Assembly: GCA_028281075.1 (NCBI GenBank)
Contig: JANQKO010000428.1
Span: forward strand, 1 to 6,982
Source: Alphaproteobacteria bacterium
Lineage (GTDB): Bacteria; Pseudomonadota; Alphaproteobacteria; GCA-2731375
Direction: 5' to 3'
DNA length: 6,982 bases
Part shown: positions 5,838 to 6,982 of the stretch, piece after piece
Layout: the number at the start of each line of letters is the position of its first letter
Position numbering within the stretch: position 1 is the first letter of the stretch
Position numbers and translations under genes: made by a program
Notes under the pieces: generated by a model
What the model was told of the DNA's origin: nothing
What the model saw: only the letters and a program-made list of their open reading frames with translations
The model's database searches: none

Positions 5838-6982
5838 ATGTGCGGCATTATCGGCATCATCGGCGAGGGCGCGGTCGCGCCGCATGTCCTCGAAGGCCTG
5901 AAGCGGCTGGAGTATCGCGGCTACGACTCCGCCGGCATCGCCACGCTGGTGAACGGCCATATCGACCGGCGCCGGGCCGAGGGCAAGCTCGCCAGGCTGG
6001 CCGACCTGCTCGACGACGAGCCGCTGGACGGCGATATCGGCATCGGCCACACCCGCTGGGCGACGCACGGCGTGCCGAACGAGACCAACGCCCATCCGCA
6101 CGCGACGACGCGGGTGGCGCTGGTCCATAACGGCATCATCGAGAATTTCCGCGAGCTGCGAGCCGAGCTGGAAGGCCGCGGCGCGAACTTCGCCTCGGAC
6201 ACCGACAGCGAGGTCGCGGCGCATCTGGTGACGGCCTATCTGAACGACGGCCTGTCGCCGGTCGAGGCGGCGGAGAAGACGCTGCAGCGGCTGGAGGGCG
6301 CCTTCGCGCTGGCCATCATCTTCAACGGCGAGCACGACTTGATGATCGGCGCCCGGCGCGGATCGCCGCTGGTCGTCGGCTATGGCGACGGCGAGATGTT
6401 CCTCGGCTCGGACGCCATCGCGCTGGCGCCGATGACCCGGCGCATCTGCTATCTGGAGGAGGGCGACTGGGTCATCGTCCGCCGGTCCGGCGCCGAGATC
6501 CGCGACCACGCGGGCGTGGCGGTCGAGCGCGAGGTCAAGCTGACGGCGGCCTCGGCCGCGGCCATCAGCAAGGGCAATCACCGCCATTACATGCTGAAGG
6601 AGATCTACGAGCAGCCGACGGTGATCGGCGACACGATCCATGCCTATTTCAATCCGCTGGCGCGCACGATCCAGATGCCGGACCTGCCGTTCGATTTCGC
6701 CGGCGTGCCGAAGCTGAACATCGTCGCCTGCGGTACCTCGGCCTACGCGGCCATGGTGGCGAAATACTGGTTCGAAAGCGTCGCCCGGCTGCCGGTCGAG
6801 ATCGATATCGCGTCGGAGTTCCGCTACCGCGATCCGCCGCTGGTGGACGGCGGCGCGGCGCTGTTCATCTCGCAGTCCGGCGAGACCATGGACACGCTGG
6901 AAGCCCTGCGGCTGGCGAAGCGCGAGGGCCAGCGCATCCTCCCCATCGTCAACGTGCCGGAAAGCACGATGGCGCGCGAAAG
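5838..6982 (+). CDS. glmS: Glutamine--fructose-6-phosphate aminotransferase (isomerizing), N-terminal 381 residues; cut by window edge
   Basis: GlmS converts fructose-6-phosphate and glutamine to glucosamine-6-phosphate, the first committed step toward UDP-GlcNAc. The N-terminal class II glutamine amidotransferase domain (about 2-220) starts with MCGIIGIIG; C2 becomes the catalytic N-terminal nucleophile after Met removal. Other active-site segments are YRGYDSAG (26-33), HTRWATHG (71-78) with R74, HNGIIEN (97-103) and SDTDSE (120-125). A linker leads to HYMLKEIYEQP (250-260), typical of GlmS, then the first SIS sugar-isomerase domain from about 290 with CGTSAYAA (298-305) and the phosphate-binding SQSGET (345-350). 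Full-length GlmS is about 600-610 residues, so the second SIS domain lies beyond the edge. It is co-directional with glmU and probably co-transcribed. No glmS ribozyme is expected or seen in the 20-bp gap. Confidence 0.97.
   Translation, partial: MCGIIGIIGEGAVAPHVLEGLKRLEYRGYDSAGIATLVNGHIDRRRAEGKLARLADLLDDEPLDGDIGIGHTRWATHGVPNETNAHPHATTRVALVHNGIIENFRELRAELEGRGANFASDTDSEVAAHLVTAYLNDGLSPVEAAEKTLQRLEGAFALAIIFNGEHDLMIGARRGSPLVVGYGDGEMFLGSDAIALAPMTRRICYLEEGDWVIVRRSGAEIRDHAGVAVEREVKLTAASAAAISKGNHRHYMLKEIYEQPTVIGDTIHAYFNPLARTIQMPDLPFDFAGVPKLNIVACGTSAYAAMVAKYWFESVARLPVEIDIASEFRYRDPPLVDGGAALFISQSGETMDTLEALRLAKREGQRILPIVNVPESTMARE

Overview
The window is about 7 kb of very GC-rich bacterial chromosome. 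The gene content and the tRNA-Val(CAC) type suggest an alphaproteobacterium, possibly of the Rhodospirillales. That assignment comes from general resemblance, not from a database comparison. Codon use and GC look even throughout, and I see no insertion sequences, phage genes, CRISPR arrays or other signs of transfer.

Layout, left to right. (1) Positions 1-627, minus strand: the N-terminal part of an FAD-dependent oxidoreductase of the DAO type, cut by the left edge. (2) Positions 628-705: a short divergent spacer holding a perfect inverted repeat between plausible -35 and -10 elements. (3) Positions 706-1655, plus strand: two c-type cytochrome genes in tandem, a membrane-anchored class I cytochrome and a periplasmic class II (c'/c-556-like) cytochrome. 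(4) Positions 1706-1782, minus strand: tRNA-Val(CAC) with an encoded CCA end and a good sigma70-type promoter just upstream. (5) Positions 1858-4313, minus strand: a DASS/SLC13-type membrane transporter with two internal TrkA_C (RCK_C) domains, followed with a 1-nt overlap by a HAD phosphatase of the phosphoglycolate phosphatase (Gph) type. (6) Positions 4314-4455: a divergent intergenic region with no clearly recognisable promoter. (7) Positions 4456-6982, plus strand: glmU followed 20 bp later by glmS, which runs off the right edge.

glmS and glmU supply two of the steps to UDP-N-acetylglucosamine, the precursor of peptidoglycan and lipopolysaccharide. GlmS makes glucosamine-6-phosphate. GlmU acetylates glucosamine-1-phosphate and then uridylylates it. 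The transporter-gph pair is probably one translationally coupled unit. The two cytochromes are probably one operon for periplasmic electron transfer with unknown partners.

I found no convincing new biological system. The points most worth checking are the palindrome in the oxidoreductase/cytochrome divergent promoter, the Met in the axial-ligand position of the class II cytochrome, and the coupling of an RCK-regulated transporter to a phosphoglycolate-type phosphatase.
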